From assembly GCA_938084885.1 (NCBI GenBank), contig CALKGG010000126.1, forward strand, positions 1 through 33,774: DNA of 33,774 nucleotides, in the 5' to 3' direction. Of this stretch, positions 8,251 to 15,596 are shown piece by piece. The notes beneath the pieces are model-generated. The model did no database searches. It had not been told where the DNA came from and worked only from the letters and a program-made list of their open reading frames with translations. Numbering within the stretch: the first letter of the stretch is position 1; each line of letters opens with the position of its first letter. The DNA comes from an uncultured Acidimicrobiales bacterium. GTDB taxonomy: Bacteria; Actinomycetota; Acidimicrobiia; Acidimicrobiales; SHLQ01. The position numbers were made by a program, and so were the translations under genes.

Positions 8251-9608
8251 GCGGCCTCGATGAGGGTTTCGCTGAGCGTTGGATGCACAAAGAGCGTCTC
8301 GGCGAGGTCGGTGACCGTCAACTGGTTTTGCACACACAGTGCAATCACCGAAATCAACTCTGCGGCATGGCGGCCCACGATCGATCCACCGAGCACGACG
8401 CCGGTTGCTGGATCCGAGATTAGCTTTACAAAGCCGCGCACGTCGTCGTTGATCATTGCCTTCGCCGACGCCGAGAACGGCACCTTTGTCACACGAACCT
8501 TGCGGCCGTGCGCGAACGCTTCAGCTTCAGATACGCCCACATCGGCGATCTCGGGTTCGGTGAAAATCGCCGATGCCGCCTTGCTGTAGTTGATGTGTCG
8601 GTGCGGCCGATCGGCGTGCATGCCGAGCATATGCTCGGCGATCTTACGCCCCTGCATGGTCGCGACCGACGACAACGGCAGCTTCCCAGACAAGTCGCCC
8701 GCAGCATAGATGTGCGGCACGTTCGACTGCGCGTTGTGATCGATTGGAATGAAGCCCCACTCGTGCTCGACCCCGGCGGCATCGAGGCCCAAATTCTCCG
8801 AGTTGGGGATCGACCCAATCGCCAGAATCGCATGTGAGCTTTCGACCACACGGCCGTCATTGCACTTAACAACAACGCGGTCATCGACCCGTTCGATGCT
8901 CGTCGAACGAGCCCCTTTCAACAGGTTCACGCCACGATCAATGAAGTTCTTCTCGAGTTCGTAGGCAACCTCGGGATCCTTATCTGGCAGCACATGTTGG
9001 CGACTGACGATCAGCGTTACGTCGGACCCCAACGAGGCAAACATGTGGACAAACTCGACGCCGGTCACGCCCGAACCAACGACCGTTAGGTGCTCGGGAA
9101 TCTCCGGTGGCGGGTAGGCGTCGCGTGTGGTGAGGATGCGTTCACCGTCGGGGTGACACCATTCGGGGATGCGCGGGCGACTACCGGTCGAAAGCAAAAT
9201 CTTGTCGGCCTCGAATACCTCGACGGTTCCGTCGTTGTGTGTTGCCTCCACCGTCTTGTCGTCGAGCAACCTTCCCGTTCCAGCGACGATCCGAACGTTC
9301 TGGCTCATCAGCAACTCGTTGTTCTTGTCTTCGAGGTCACCCATGATGTGCTTCAAGCGCTCATCGAGATTGGAGATGTCGATCGTTGGATCGACCTGCT
9401 GTAGCCCCATCCCGGCGCTTCGACCAAGGAACGACAACGCTCCTCCAGTTGCGATCATGGCCTTCGACGGTATGCAATCCCACAGGTGAGCTGCGCCACC
9501 GATCACGTCGCGTTCGATGATGGTTACTTGCGCGCCGAGGCGAGCGGCATATGTGGCGGCGGCGACGCCCGCAGGGCCACCTCCAATAACTACGAAACGG
9601 GTTGTCAT
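8244..9608 (-). CDS. lpdA: LpdA-type flavoprotein disulfide reductase family (NAD(P)H:quinone reductase-like)
   Basis: A 454-residue FAD-dependent pyridine nucleotide-disulfide oxidoreductase. It has the FAD-binding GGGPAGVAAATYAARLG (8-24), the NAD(P) Rossmann motif VVGSGVTGVEFVHMFASLG, IYAAGDLSG (second FAD contact) and a C-terminal dimerisation domain ending FVHPTLSETLIEAAE. The usual CxxxxC redox pair reads GGAAHLWDCIPSK: the first Cys is Ala40 and only Cys45 remains. This is the pattern of mycobacterial LpdA (Rv3303c), described as an NAD(P)H:quinone reductase and not a lipoamide dehydrogenase, so a disulfide-exchange mechanism is unlikely. A TAGTCT hexamer eight bases before the ATG suggests a leaderless mRNA. 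It diverges from the mau-like operon. Confidence 0.88.
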   Translation of the reverse strand: MTTRFVVIGGGPAGVAAATYAARLGAQVTIIERDVIGGAAHLWDCIPSKAMIATGGALSFLGRSAGMGLQQVDPTIDISNLDERLKHIMGDLEDKNNELLMSQNVRIVAGTGRLLDDKTVEATHNDGTVEVFEADKILLSTGSRPRIPEWCHPDGERILTTRDAYPPPEIPEHLTVVGSGVTGVEFVHMFASLGSDVTLIVSRQHVLPDKDPEVAYELEKNFIDRGVNLLKGARSTSIERVDDRVVVKCNDGRVVESSHAILAIGSIPNSENLGLDAAGVEHEWGFIPIDHNAQSNVPHIYAAGDLSGKLPLSSVATMQGRKIAEHMLGMHADRPHRHINYSKAASAIFTEPEIADVGVSEAEAFAHGRKVRVTKVPFSASAKAMINDDVRGFVKLISDPATGVVLGGSIVGRHAAELISVIALCVQNQLTVTDLAETLFVHPTLSETLIEAAE

Positions 9609-9616
9609 AAGGCGAA

Positions 9617-9622
9617 AGACTA
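9617..9622 (-). promoter_or_regulatory. Putative -10 element of lpdA (leaderless)
   Basis: TAGTCT on the minus strand, followed by 8 bases and the ATG at 9608. The same hexamer stands 6 bases before the rmlA and pepA starts. No Shine-Dalgarno sequence lies between, which fits transcription starting at or next to the start codon. Confidence 0.55.
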
Positions 9623-9658
9623 GTGCTCGCTCCGCACCATCTGGCGCTCCGTCGCGAC

Positions 9659-9664
9659 TACGCT
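9659..9664 (+). promoter_or_regulatory. Putative -10 element of the mau-like operon (leaderless)
   Basis: TACGCT followed by 8 bases and the GTG at 9673. It fits the TANNNT-N6-8-start pattern seen at other operon heads in this window and supports GTG 9673 as the operon's first codon. The divergent lpdA hexamer lies 37 bases away. Confidence 0.5.
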
Positions 9665-9672
9665 TCGTCCTC

Positions 9673-10245
9673 GTGACAGCTCTGGGTGCACCGCTCTACA
9701 TCGCAACCGGCGTTCTGGTCCTCGCTGGGTTGGCGAAAGTGCGCCGTCCGTCCGCAACTGCTGGAGCGCTGGCCGAACTTTCGATCCCGTCTCCGCTGCT
9801 CGCTGCACGAATATTGGGGATGGTCGAAGTCGTTGTTGGTGTGCTCGCAATCGCCGTTGGCCACCCGGTACTTTGGGCCGGAGTCGCACTGAGCTACGCG
9901 GCGTTCACCGTCTTTGTGCTGTGGGCACTGGGCGACACGAGCCGCGTTGGATCGTGCGGCTGTTTCGGACGCGAAGACACCCCAGCCACTCCCGGCCACG
10001 CGGCCTTCAACGCAGCGGCCGCAGCAGTCGCGGCGATAGCGGTGATCGACCCGGTGACACTTTCGTCGTTCGATGGTTCGGTCGCCGAAGCACTCATTTC
10101 GACTGCGCTGATCGCCACCGGTATCGCCCTGAGCATCACCGGTCTTACCGTACTTCCCCGCGTACTCAACGCCGCCAACGGCAACGCCACTCCAACAGTC
10201 GCCGAGTTCTCGCTCGACGGCCCACGACACCCTCGAGGAACCTGA
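9673..10245 (+). CDS. MauE/DoxX-like membrane protein
   Basis: A 190-residue polytopic membrane protein, first gene of the mau-like operon. Hydrophobic stretches at about 4-20, 40-62, 66-86, 108-125 and 140-165 suggest four to five transmembrane helices. Between helices lies GSCGCFGRED, the C-x-C-F-G motif seen in MauE-family and related DoxX-like proteins, which are thought to pass electrons or disulfides across the membrane for maturation of the methylamine dehydrogenase light subunit. I chose GTG 9673 because it follows a TACGCT hexamer by eight bases and yields a short N-terminus directly before the first helix. The longer frame from 9517 overlaps lpdA. Its TGA overlaps the next start by one base (TGATG). 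Likely partner: the MauD-like protein encoded two genes downstream. Confidence 0.75.
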   Translation: MTALGAPLYIATGVLVLAGLAKVRRPSATAGALAELSIPSPLLAARILGMVEVVVGVLAIAVGHPVLWAGVALSYAAFTVFVLWALGDTSRVGSCGCFGREDTPATPGHAAFNAAAAAVAAIAVIDPVTLSSFDGSVAEALISTALIATGIALSITGLTVLPRVLNAANGNATPTVAEFSLDGPRHPRGT

Positions 10246-11597
10246 TGACCTCACGCCTACTCGATCGCGCCGGAACAGCTCTGGCCAACCGCACATCTCG
10301 CCGAAGCTTCATCACGAAGTCTGCGCTTGCAGGAACGGCGCTGGCCACGGTGCCGGCGGCCTACGTGCTCAAACCAGGCACGGCGTACGCAGCGATCTGT
10401 CGATGCAACAATCAAAGCTGTGATTGCGGCGCACAATGCTGCGACGGCTACACCGAATTTTGTTGCACCCTCACCGGAGAAAACACCTGCCCGACCAACA
10501 CGGTGCCAGCCGGATGGTGGAAGGTCGACGGATCGTCGTTTTGCACCTCAACGGGTGCTCCAGGGCCCCGTTACTACCTCGACTGCAACGCCATTCCGTC
10601 GGGTCCATGCGGCGCCGGAGGCGTCACCCGAGCCACCGATATGTGCGATTGCTCATGTGCCGATGGCAACTGCGGAAACCGCAAAGCGTGCTGCACGGCG
10701 TTTCGTTACGGGCAATGCAACCAGGCAATTTCGTGCCTCGGTCCCATCGTGTGTCGGGTCGTCACCTGCACCCCACCATGGCGATTCGATCCAACGTGCA
10801 CAACCGCGACAGCAACGGACAACAACACGCGCTTTCACCACCGCCCGTGCCTCGATCGCCCCACCCCAGAACGAGGCGTGCTGCCAGCAACGTTCGAGGA
10901 CGGCACCTGGACCCTCGGCTTCTCGCTCGGCAACGAGTCCACGACCGAAACCGTCACCTTCCAGTTCGGACAAGCCGGCGACATTCCAGTCATGGGCGAT
11001 TGGAATGGCGATGGCACCCATACCGTTGGTGTGGTTCGAGGCGGCAACCGCTGGTTCCTTCGAAATGAGAACACTGCGGGTGCCCCTCACCACGAGTTCG
11101 TCTTTGGACAACCCGGCGACATACCGGTCGTTGGCGACTGGAACGGCGATGGCATCTACGGCATCGGCGTTCGCCAAGCAAACTCTGAGCGCTGGCTGCT
11201 TCGTGAGACCCCAACCCCTGGCGCACCCGAGCGAGACTTCCCATTTGGACGCGTCGGCGACATTCCAATTACCGGCGACTGGACCAACAGGGGCCGAACT
11301 GGGATCGGCGTCGTACGCGAAAACGCACGCGACGAGCTCCCGAACACTCGCTGGCTGCTCCGTCGTAGTGCCGCAGGTGGCGCCCCGCACTTCAAGTACT
11401 GGCTCACCAGGGGAACCCCGGACTACATCACCGGCGACTGGGACGGCGATGGCAGCGATGAGCTCGGTGTCGTCACCCGGCGCCGCATCTGGAAGTTCCG
11501 CCAAACCGAACTTGAGAACGCCCGCTTCGGGTCACGGACATCCACACCGCTCGTGTGGCAAGCCGCCGACTGGACCCCCGGAGAGCTGCCACGATGA
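10245..11597 (+). CDS. Tat-exported Cys-rich MauA-like protein fused to FG-GAP-like repeats
   Basis: A 450-residue secreted protein in three parts. Residues 1-49 are a twin-arginine signal (TSRRSF at 17-22, hydrophobic core, AYA before residue 50). Residues about 50-205 hold 24 cysteines in the style of methylamine dehydrogenase light chain (MauA): QSCDCGAQCC, GENTCP, AGWWKVDGSSFC (Trp91/92), RYYLDC, CGNRKACC, RYGQC, LGPIVCRVVTCTPPW (Trp179). In MauA two tryptophans crosslink to the TTQ cofactor; Trp91/92 sits where the first is expected, while the second is uncertain. Residues about 215-450 hold four repeats of the type IPVMGDWNGDG-x-x-x-x-GVVR, FG-GAP-like calcium-binding blades. Genuine MauA is about 190 residues with its leader and has no such tail. 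Start ATG overlaps the mauE-like stop; the end overlaps the mauD-like start by four bases. Homology to MauA is by motif reading, so function is inferred. Confidence 0.7.
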   Translation: MTSRLLDRAGTALANRTSRRSFITKSALAGTALATVPAAYVLKPGTAYAAICRCNNQSCDCGAQCCDGYTEFCCTLTGENTCPTNTVPAGWWKVDGSSFCTSTGAPGPRYYLDCNAIPSGPCGAGGVTRATDMCDCSCADGNCGNRKACCTAFRYGQCNQAISCLGPIVCRVVTCTPPWRFDPTCTTATATDNNTRFHHRPCLDRPTPERGVLPATFEDGTWTLGFSLGNESTTETVTFQFGQAGDIPVMGDWNGDGTHTVGVVRGGNRWFLRNENTAGAPHHEFVFGQPGDIPVVGDWNGDGIYGIGVRQANSERWLLRETPTPGAPERDFPFGRVGDIPITGDWTNRGRTGIGVVRENARDELPNTRWLLRRSAAGGAPHFKYWLTRGTPDYITGDWDGDGSDELGVVTRRRIWKFRQTELENARFGSRTSTPLVWQAADWTPGELPR

Positions 11598-12319
11598 CCA
11601 TTCTTGTTTCGGCGCTCACCGTCGTTGTCATCCTCCTGACCATCGTCGTCATTGGACTGCTGCGAAGCCACGGCGAGATGCTTCGCGCCTTTAACGAACT
11701 CGGCGTGACCTTTGGCCACGACGGCGAACACGATCATGATTCGGCGACCGCTCCGCTGCCGGCCCAACCGCGCACACCGCTCCATGCTCGCGACCGTGTC
11801 GCGGAGGGAACAGGCGACGGAACCGTCTACGACATCAGCGGCACGACACCTCGCGGTGGGGCCCAAGCGGTTGGACTACAGAATCGCAACGAACGCACAC
11901 TCCTTGCCTTCCTCACAAGCGGCTGCGCGACATGTCGGAATTTCTGGGACGCATTTCGCAACGACGCTGCCCTTCCACGGTCAGTCGATCGGCTGGTCAT
12001 CGTGACCAAGAGCAACGATGAAGAAAGCCCCGCAGCGCTCGCCAACCTTGCACCCAACGACCACGCCGTCGTGATGTCATCAAAGGCCTGGGACGACTAC
12101 GGCGTACCTGTATCGCCCTATTTTGTGCTCATCGATGGCGCAACCGGAACCATCGATGGCGAGGGTGCAGCATCGACCTGGACCCAAGTTGGTTCGCTGC
12201 TCTCACGAGCTGAAGCCGACACCGAAGCTGAGAACGAGCATCGGATCGACGCCGACCTGCGCGCTGCGGGAATTACGCCAAACGATCCAACCTTGTACCC
12301 AACCGGCCGCGACACATGA
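11594..12319 (+). CDS. MauD-like membrane-anchored thioredoxin-fold protein
   Basis: A 241-residue protein with one N-terminal transmembrane helix (about 3-24), a His/Asp-rich spacer (GHDGEHDHD, 41-49), a Pro-rich stretch, and a thioredoxin-like domain from about residue 75. LLAFLTSGCATCRNFW places the redox pair C111-A-T-C114 after a beta strand, and VPVSPYFVLIDG supplies the cis-Pro loop. This resembles MauD, proposed to form or isomerise the six disulfides of the MADH light subunit in the periplasm. Here the client would be the 24-Cys protein just upstream, whose stop it overlaps (ATGA). Its own TGA overlaps the next ATG in the same way. The C-terminal tail beyond the fold is acidic and unrecognised. 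Confidence 0.75.
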   Translation: MTILVSALTVVVILLTIVVIGLLRSHGEMLRAFNELGVTFGHDGEHDHDSATAPLPAQPRTPLHARDRVAEGTGDGTVYDISGTTPRGGAQAVGLQNRNERTLLAFLTSGCATCRNFWDAFRNDAALPRSVDRLVIVTKSNDEESPAALANLAPNDHAVVMSSKAWDDYGVPVSPYFVLIDGATGTIDGEGAASTWTQVGSLLSRAEADTEAENEHRIDADLRAAGITPNDPTLYPTGRDT

Positions 12320-12993
12320 GCCCCGTCGTCGCCGTTGGCCTGCTTGCAGCAGTAGCTGGGGCTATCCGCTCGACGTGGTCTCCGTGAGGCGAGTCGATGC
12401 TCTCGAGCATCCATCCGTTCGGGGAACGGAGCCGCAGTAACTCATTTGGTCGCACCGCTGCTGCCCACATTGTTGGAAGCACGCTCGGAGGCGCCGCGCT
12501 CGGCGTCACCGCAGGGGCGATCGGACTCGCGGTCAGCACGCTGTTCGCACCGTCGCCAACGGCGCGGACAGCAGTGGTCCTCGCAGCAACGATCGGTGCG
12601 CTGTTGATCGAAGTCACCCGACGAGAACGACTTCTTCCGACCCGTCGGCGTCAGGTCAACGAGAACTGGATCCAGAACTACCGTGGCTGGGTGTACGGCG
12701 GCGGCTGGGGTGCCGAACTCGGTTTCGGTATCTCGACAATTATCACTACCGCCCTCGTCCACCTCCTCGTGGTCGCCATGATCATTGTGGGATCGTTCCC
12801 GCTCGCCGTCGTCCTCGGCGCCACCTTCGGGTTCGTGCGTGGGGCAACCATTCTCGCTGCAATCGGTGTCGACTCACCGGAACGACTGCGGCTCCTCCAT
12901 CAACGACTCGACGCAATGCGGAGCCGATCTAAGGCCGGTGTTGTCGCATCATTGCTTCTCGCCACCGCATTCGGACTCGGAGGCGTGCTGTGA
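12316..12993 (+). CDS. Polytopic membrane protein with in-frame TGA: candidate selenoprotein (or disrupted gene)
   Basis: The frame opens at ATG 12316, overlapping the mauD-like stop by four bases exactly as the earlier operon junctions do. It encodes MSPVVAVGLLAAVAGAIRSTWSP and meets TGA at 12385-12387 (codon 24). The same frame then continues GESMLSSIHPFGERSR and runs 201 codons to 12993, giving 225 residues if TGA is read. Four to five hydrophobic helices follow (about 43-65, 70-90, 125-150, 152-172, 208-222). From memory, actinobacterial homologues read STWSPCGxSML at this place, so TGA replaces a Cys codon. A hairpin with a GGG loop lies downstream. Alternatives: a nonsense mutation, a sequencing error of one base, or reinitiation at ATG 12397, nine bases after the TGA, giving 198 residues. 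Given the redox neighbours I favour Sec, but no Sec machinery is visible in the window. Confidence 0.6.
12414..12430 (+). promoter_or_regulatory. Candidate bacterial SECIS hairpin
   Basis: Seven base pairs (TCCGTTC with GAACGGA) close a GGG loop. The stem begins 26 bases and the loop 33 bases after the TGA at 12385-12387. Bacterial SECIS elements sit inside the coding region just downstream of UGA and usually carry a G at the first or second loop position, which this one does. A second hairpin (GATGCT/AGCATC, loop CTCG, 12396-12411) is closer but lacks the loop G. Hairpins of this size arise often in G+C-rich DNA. Confidence 0.4.
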
Positions 12994-13058
12994 GCAAGCA
13001 ACATGGACCTTCGAGTATGCACACACCCAGCTCTATCGCAAAGGGACCAAGCACATGA
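12990..13058 (+). CDS. 22-codon micro-ORF coupled at both ends
   Basis: GTG 12990 overlaps the TGA stop of the membrane gene (GTGA), and the frame ends in a TGA that overlaps the ATG of the next gene (ATGA at 13055-13058). The 22-residue product is polar and Ser/Pro/Lys-rich, without a hydrophobic segment or a match I recognise. Every other junction in this operon is also a one- or four-base overlap. It therefore looks like a translated spacer that carries ribosomes from one gene to the next, or a small protein. It could still be chance. Confidence 0.4.
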   Translation: MSKQHGPSSMHTPSSIAKGPST

Positions 13059-13540
13059 CTCCCCTCTCATCACACGGCGTTACCGTCGGCCTTCCCGCAG
13101 GATGGGAAGGAGAGATCTTCAACCGAGCCCCCGAGGTCGACGGCCGAAGCCTAAGCGGCCCAGACTCCTCCGGCGAGGTCGCCCGCAACGTCGTGCATCT
13201 CGCGAACTTTGCGCTGCCAGCCGAACGAGGCGACTTTGGTAGCGGCGCGGTTGAGCTCATGAACTCAGGGGCACTCCTCGTCATTCTCTTTGAGCACGGA
13301 CCCGAGTCGGTCGAGATGGCGCTCTTCGCTCGCAAGGGCGTTCCACAATTAGATCCTGACGAGTTTCACCCGCAGCAGATGCAACGCACCCTCTCTGGTC
13401 AGTCGGGGCGCCAGATCTTCTTCAATGAAGCCGGCCGCGCCTTCTGCCTGTACGTCGTTTTGGGTTCGCACCGACAGCGACAGATGCTCGTCCCGCTGGT
13501 CAACGAGGTGCTCGCTACTCTGGATATTTCCGAGATCTAG
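13055..13540 (+). CDS. Conserved-looking soluble protein of unknown function
   Basis: A 161-residue protein, last gene of the mau-like operon. It has no signal peptide or transmembrane helix. It begins with a beta-rich segment HGVTVGLPAGWEGEIFNR, typical of small domains in which a polypeptide named for wounded-sheet or PsbP-like folds starts with LPxGW, then ARNVVHLANFALP, ALLVILFEHGP, and ends LVPLVNEVLATLDISEI. The pattern suggests a compact alpha/beta or beta-sandwich domain. I do not recognise the family. Its ATG overlaps the micro-ORF stop, so it is translated with the rest of the operon. It converges on the SpoIID gene with 15 bases between stops and no evident terminator. Confidence 0.8.
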   Translation: MTPLSSHGVTVGLPAGWEGEIFNRAPEVDGRSLSGPDSSGEVARNVVHLANFALPAERGDFGSGAVELMNSGALLVILFEHGPESVEMALFARKGVPQLDPDEFHPQQMQRTLSGQSGRQIFFNEAGRAFCLYVVLGSHRQRQMLVPLVNEVLATLDISEI

Positions 13541-13555
13541 CGTCCGCCGATTGCG

Positions 13556-15544
13556 TTAGGCGTCCTCGAAGGCTTCGTCGATTCTTGCCTTGTTGCGGTC
13601 GAGGTCGTCGGGGCAAATGCATCCCTGTGCACCATTGGAGCGCTCCCAGTCGATCGAGAACCAGTCCGATCGCAAGCCGGCCGCCCGTCGGAACTCGTTG
13701 CCAGTCATCGTGAACGTCTCAGATCCAAATTCGAGCGTCACCCTCAGGACTCGCCCACCGTCTTCACCGAGACCATTGCGTTCAGAGACGAACACTCGGT
13801 CGAGCGTGCGCCCACCGAAACGCGCCTCGAGCGACGCAACTTGCACCGAGTTCACCCAGTCATGGTTTGGGTTACGTTCGGTTCCATCACCGAGGTCCTC
13901 TACTGCAGGAAAGACTCCACCCGCTGTCCAACCACCGGTCGATGACGAGAACTCCGTGCGGGCCACGCGACCATCTCGAATCCGAACAACCCCTGCGGTA
14001 TCGGCAATTGCTGTATCCGACAGCGGATGTTCGTTCGAGCTCAGCGATCCATTTGTTCGCGTCGCCCGCCCGTCGTAGACCTGGCACGAGATGGTGTCAC
14101 ATGTGCGGGCGTAACTCGCCCGGTTTTCGCCCAGCGAATACGAACGAGCCGACACGGCTTGGGCTTGGAGCGCCTGAGCTCCGCTGCCGTCACCTAACAG
14201 CGCCCAAGACGCAGGCATCTCTCGGGGCACCACGGCGCGCAAGTACCACTCGACGGCGACCGCGTTGACCGTGCGCTGATTGCCACCGTTACGCACCGCC
14301 CGAAGTTCACCGCGGTAGTAGCGCTGTTCGGCGGTGCTCACGCAGCGCTGAATGGTTTCGTCCAACGGAAGATCCGGGGCGAGCCGAGCATCGAGCGCAG
14401 CCTTTTGTCCGTCGAGCGAAATCATCCCGGCGTCGTGGCGACCGGCTTGATCGACTCCGTCACCATCAAAATCACCAACGAGAGCGTTTGCAGGTTCGGC
14501 ATAATTGAATCGGGGGAGCTCGGCGCTGCGATTCGCAAGGCCGGTCCGACGGATCCAGGTAGTGCCTCGAAGCAGACCAACGTCGTCGGTGCCATCACCG
14601 TCCCAGTCCCCAACGATCGCAGTGTCTGCTGCCCGTCCGAAGTCAAAGCGAATAACGTCGGCGCCAGCGCCGGGCGAAAGCAGCCACGTGTTCCCGCGGC
14701 GGACCCCGAGGTCATCGTTGCCATCGCCGTCCCAATCGCCCACGATTGGTTGATCTCCCGAAGCTCCAAAGTCGGAGATTCCGAAGTTTCGACCGTTACC
14801 AAGCGACCAACGTCCGTTGTCGAACACGCCTGCGGTATCGATTCCGTCGCCGTCCCAATCCCCCGCGACCGGCGTGCCCGCTGGCATGGTGAAACTCTCG
14901 CGGACGGTCGCAGCTGGGTTGTTGATCGTCGAGTTGTAGAGCGTCCATGCACCGCCCGACGCTGTCGCGACCTCATCGGTGCCATCCCCGTTCCAGTCAC
15001 CGACCACCACGGTGCCCGAACCGACCGTGCCGGAGCCACCAGATCGTTGACCATTCGACGTGCTAATCCGGAGCTGTTCGGCAGTGATAACGCCAGGGCG
15101 TTCAGTGAATGGCCCAGCGCACGTGGGGGCGTCGGCGAGCGTGAATCCACCGCTGACAGACGTGAGCCGGATGGCGCCGCCCGCACCAACGTGGGTGACA
15201 TCACCGTCTCCATCGAGAAGGACCATCGATCCCGAGTCCACCTGGGCAACGGTCGGGCGGTCGTTCGCCGACTCGATACGAATGGTGAGCAGTGAGTTGT
15301 CGACCCGGCCGGCGGTTGTTCCACCGTAGTAGTGATCGAGGATCTGATCGCTCGACCAGCCAAAGTCGATGGCGTATCCAAGCGCGCCGTACTGGCTCAT
15401 CCCGCGACCATGACCAAAGCCATGACCTGTGATTGGAATCGTCGAATCGTCGACGACTCGACGTTGCGCGCCAACCGGCGTGATCGTTGCCGCCAGCGTG
15501 GCGAGAACGGCCAAAACCGTAAGGGCAACCCGAGGGTAGGGCAT
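13556..15544 (-). CDS. Secreted SpoIID/LytB-domain protein with FG-GAP-like repeats
   Basis: A 662-residue exported protein. A Sec signal peptide (residues 1-26, cleaved after VGA) precedes GHGFGHGRGMSQYGALGYA, the His/Gly-rich motif that normally ends SpoIID-type proteins and here sits at the N-terminus. Residues about 170-360 contain five GDWxGDG repeats (VVVGDWNGDGTD, PVAGDWDGDGID, PIVGDWDGDGND, AIVGDWDGDGTD, ALVGDFDGDGVD). The SpoIID domain follows, with YLRAVVPREMPASW, AQAVSARSYSL, SSSTGGWTAG and WFSIDW. SpoIID is a lytic transglycosylase acting on denuded peptidoglycan; in non-sporulating actinomycetes its relatives are presumed wall-remodelling enzymes. AAGGAG stands 10 bases before the ATG, with a TAGCGT hexamer at 15580-15585, so this gene has a leader and a Shine-Dalgarno site unlike many neighbours. 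Confidence 0.88.
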   Translation of the reverse strand: MPYPRVALTVLAVLATLAATITPVGAQRRVVDDSTIPITGHGFGHGRGMSQYGALGYAIDFGWSSDQILDHYYGGTTAGRVDNSLLTIRIESANDRPTVAQVDSGSMVLLDGDGDVTHVGAGGAIRLTSVSGGFTLADAPTCAGPFTERPGVITAEQLRISTSNGQRSGGSGTVGSGTVVVGDWNGDGTDEVATASGGAWTLYNSTINNPAATVRESFTMPAGTPVAGDWDGDGIDTAGVFDNGRWSLGNGRNFGISDFGASGDQPIVGDWDGDGNDDLGVRRGNTWLLSPGAGADVIRFDFGRAADTAIVGDWDGDGTDDVGLLRGTTWIRRTGLANRSAELPRFNYAEPANALVGDFDGDGVDQAGRHDAGMISLDGQKAALDARLAPDLPLDETIQRCVSTAEQRYYRGELRAVRNGGNQRTVNAVAVEWYLRAVVPREMPASWALLGDGSGAQALQAQAVSARSYSLGENRASYARTCDTISCQVYDGRATRTNGSLSSNEHPLSDTAIADTAGVVRIRDGRVARTEFSSSTGGWTAGGVFPAVEDLGDGTERNPNHDWVNSVQVASLEARFGGRTLDRVFVSERNGLGEDGGRVLRVTLEFGSETFTMTGNEFRRAAGLRSDWFSIDWERSNGAQGCICPDDLDRNKARIDEAFEDA

Positions 15545-15554
15545 GCTAAGAGGA

Positions 15555-15560
15555 CTCCTT
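15555..15560 (-). promoter_or_regulatory. Shine-Dalgarno site of the SpoIID gene
   Basis: AAGGAG on the minus strand, 10 bases before ATG 15544. It supports this start and contrasts with the leaderless-type starts elsewhere in the window. Confidence 0.65.
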
Positions 15561-15596
15561 GAGATGCGACCGCGTACAGACGCTATCTCACTCTCA

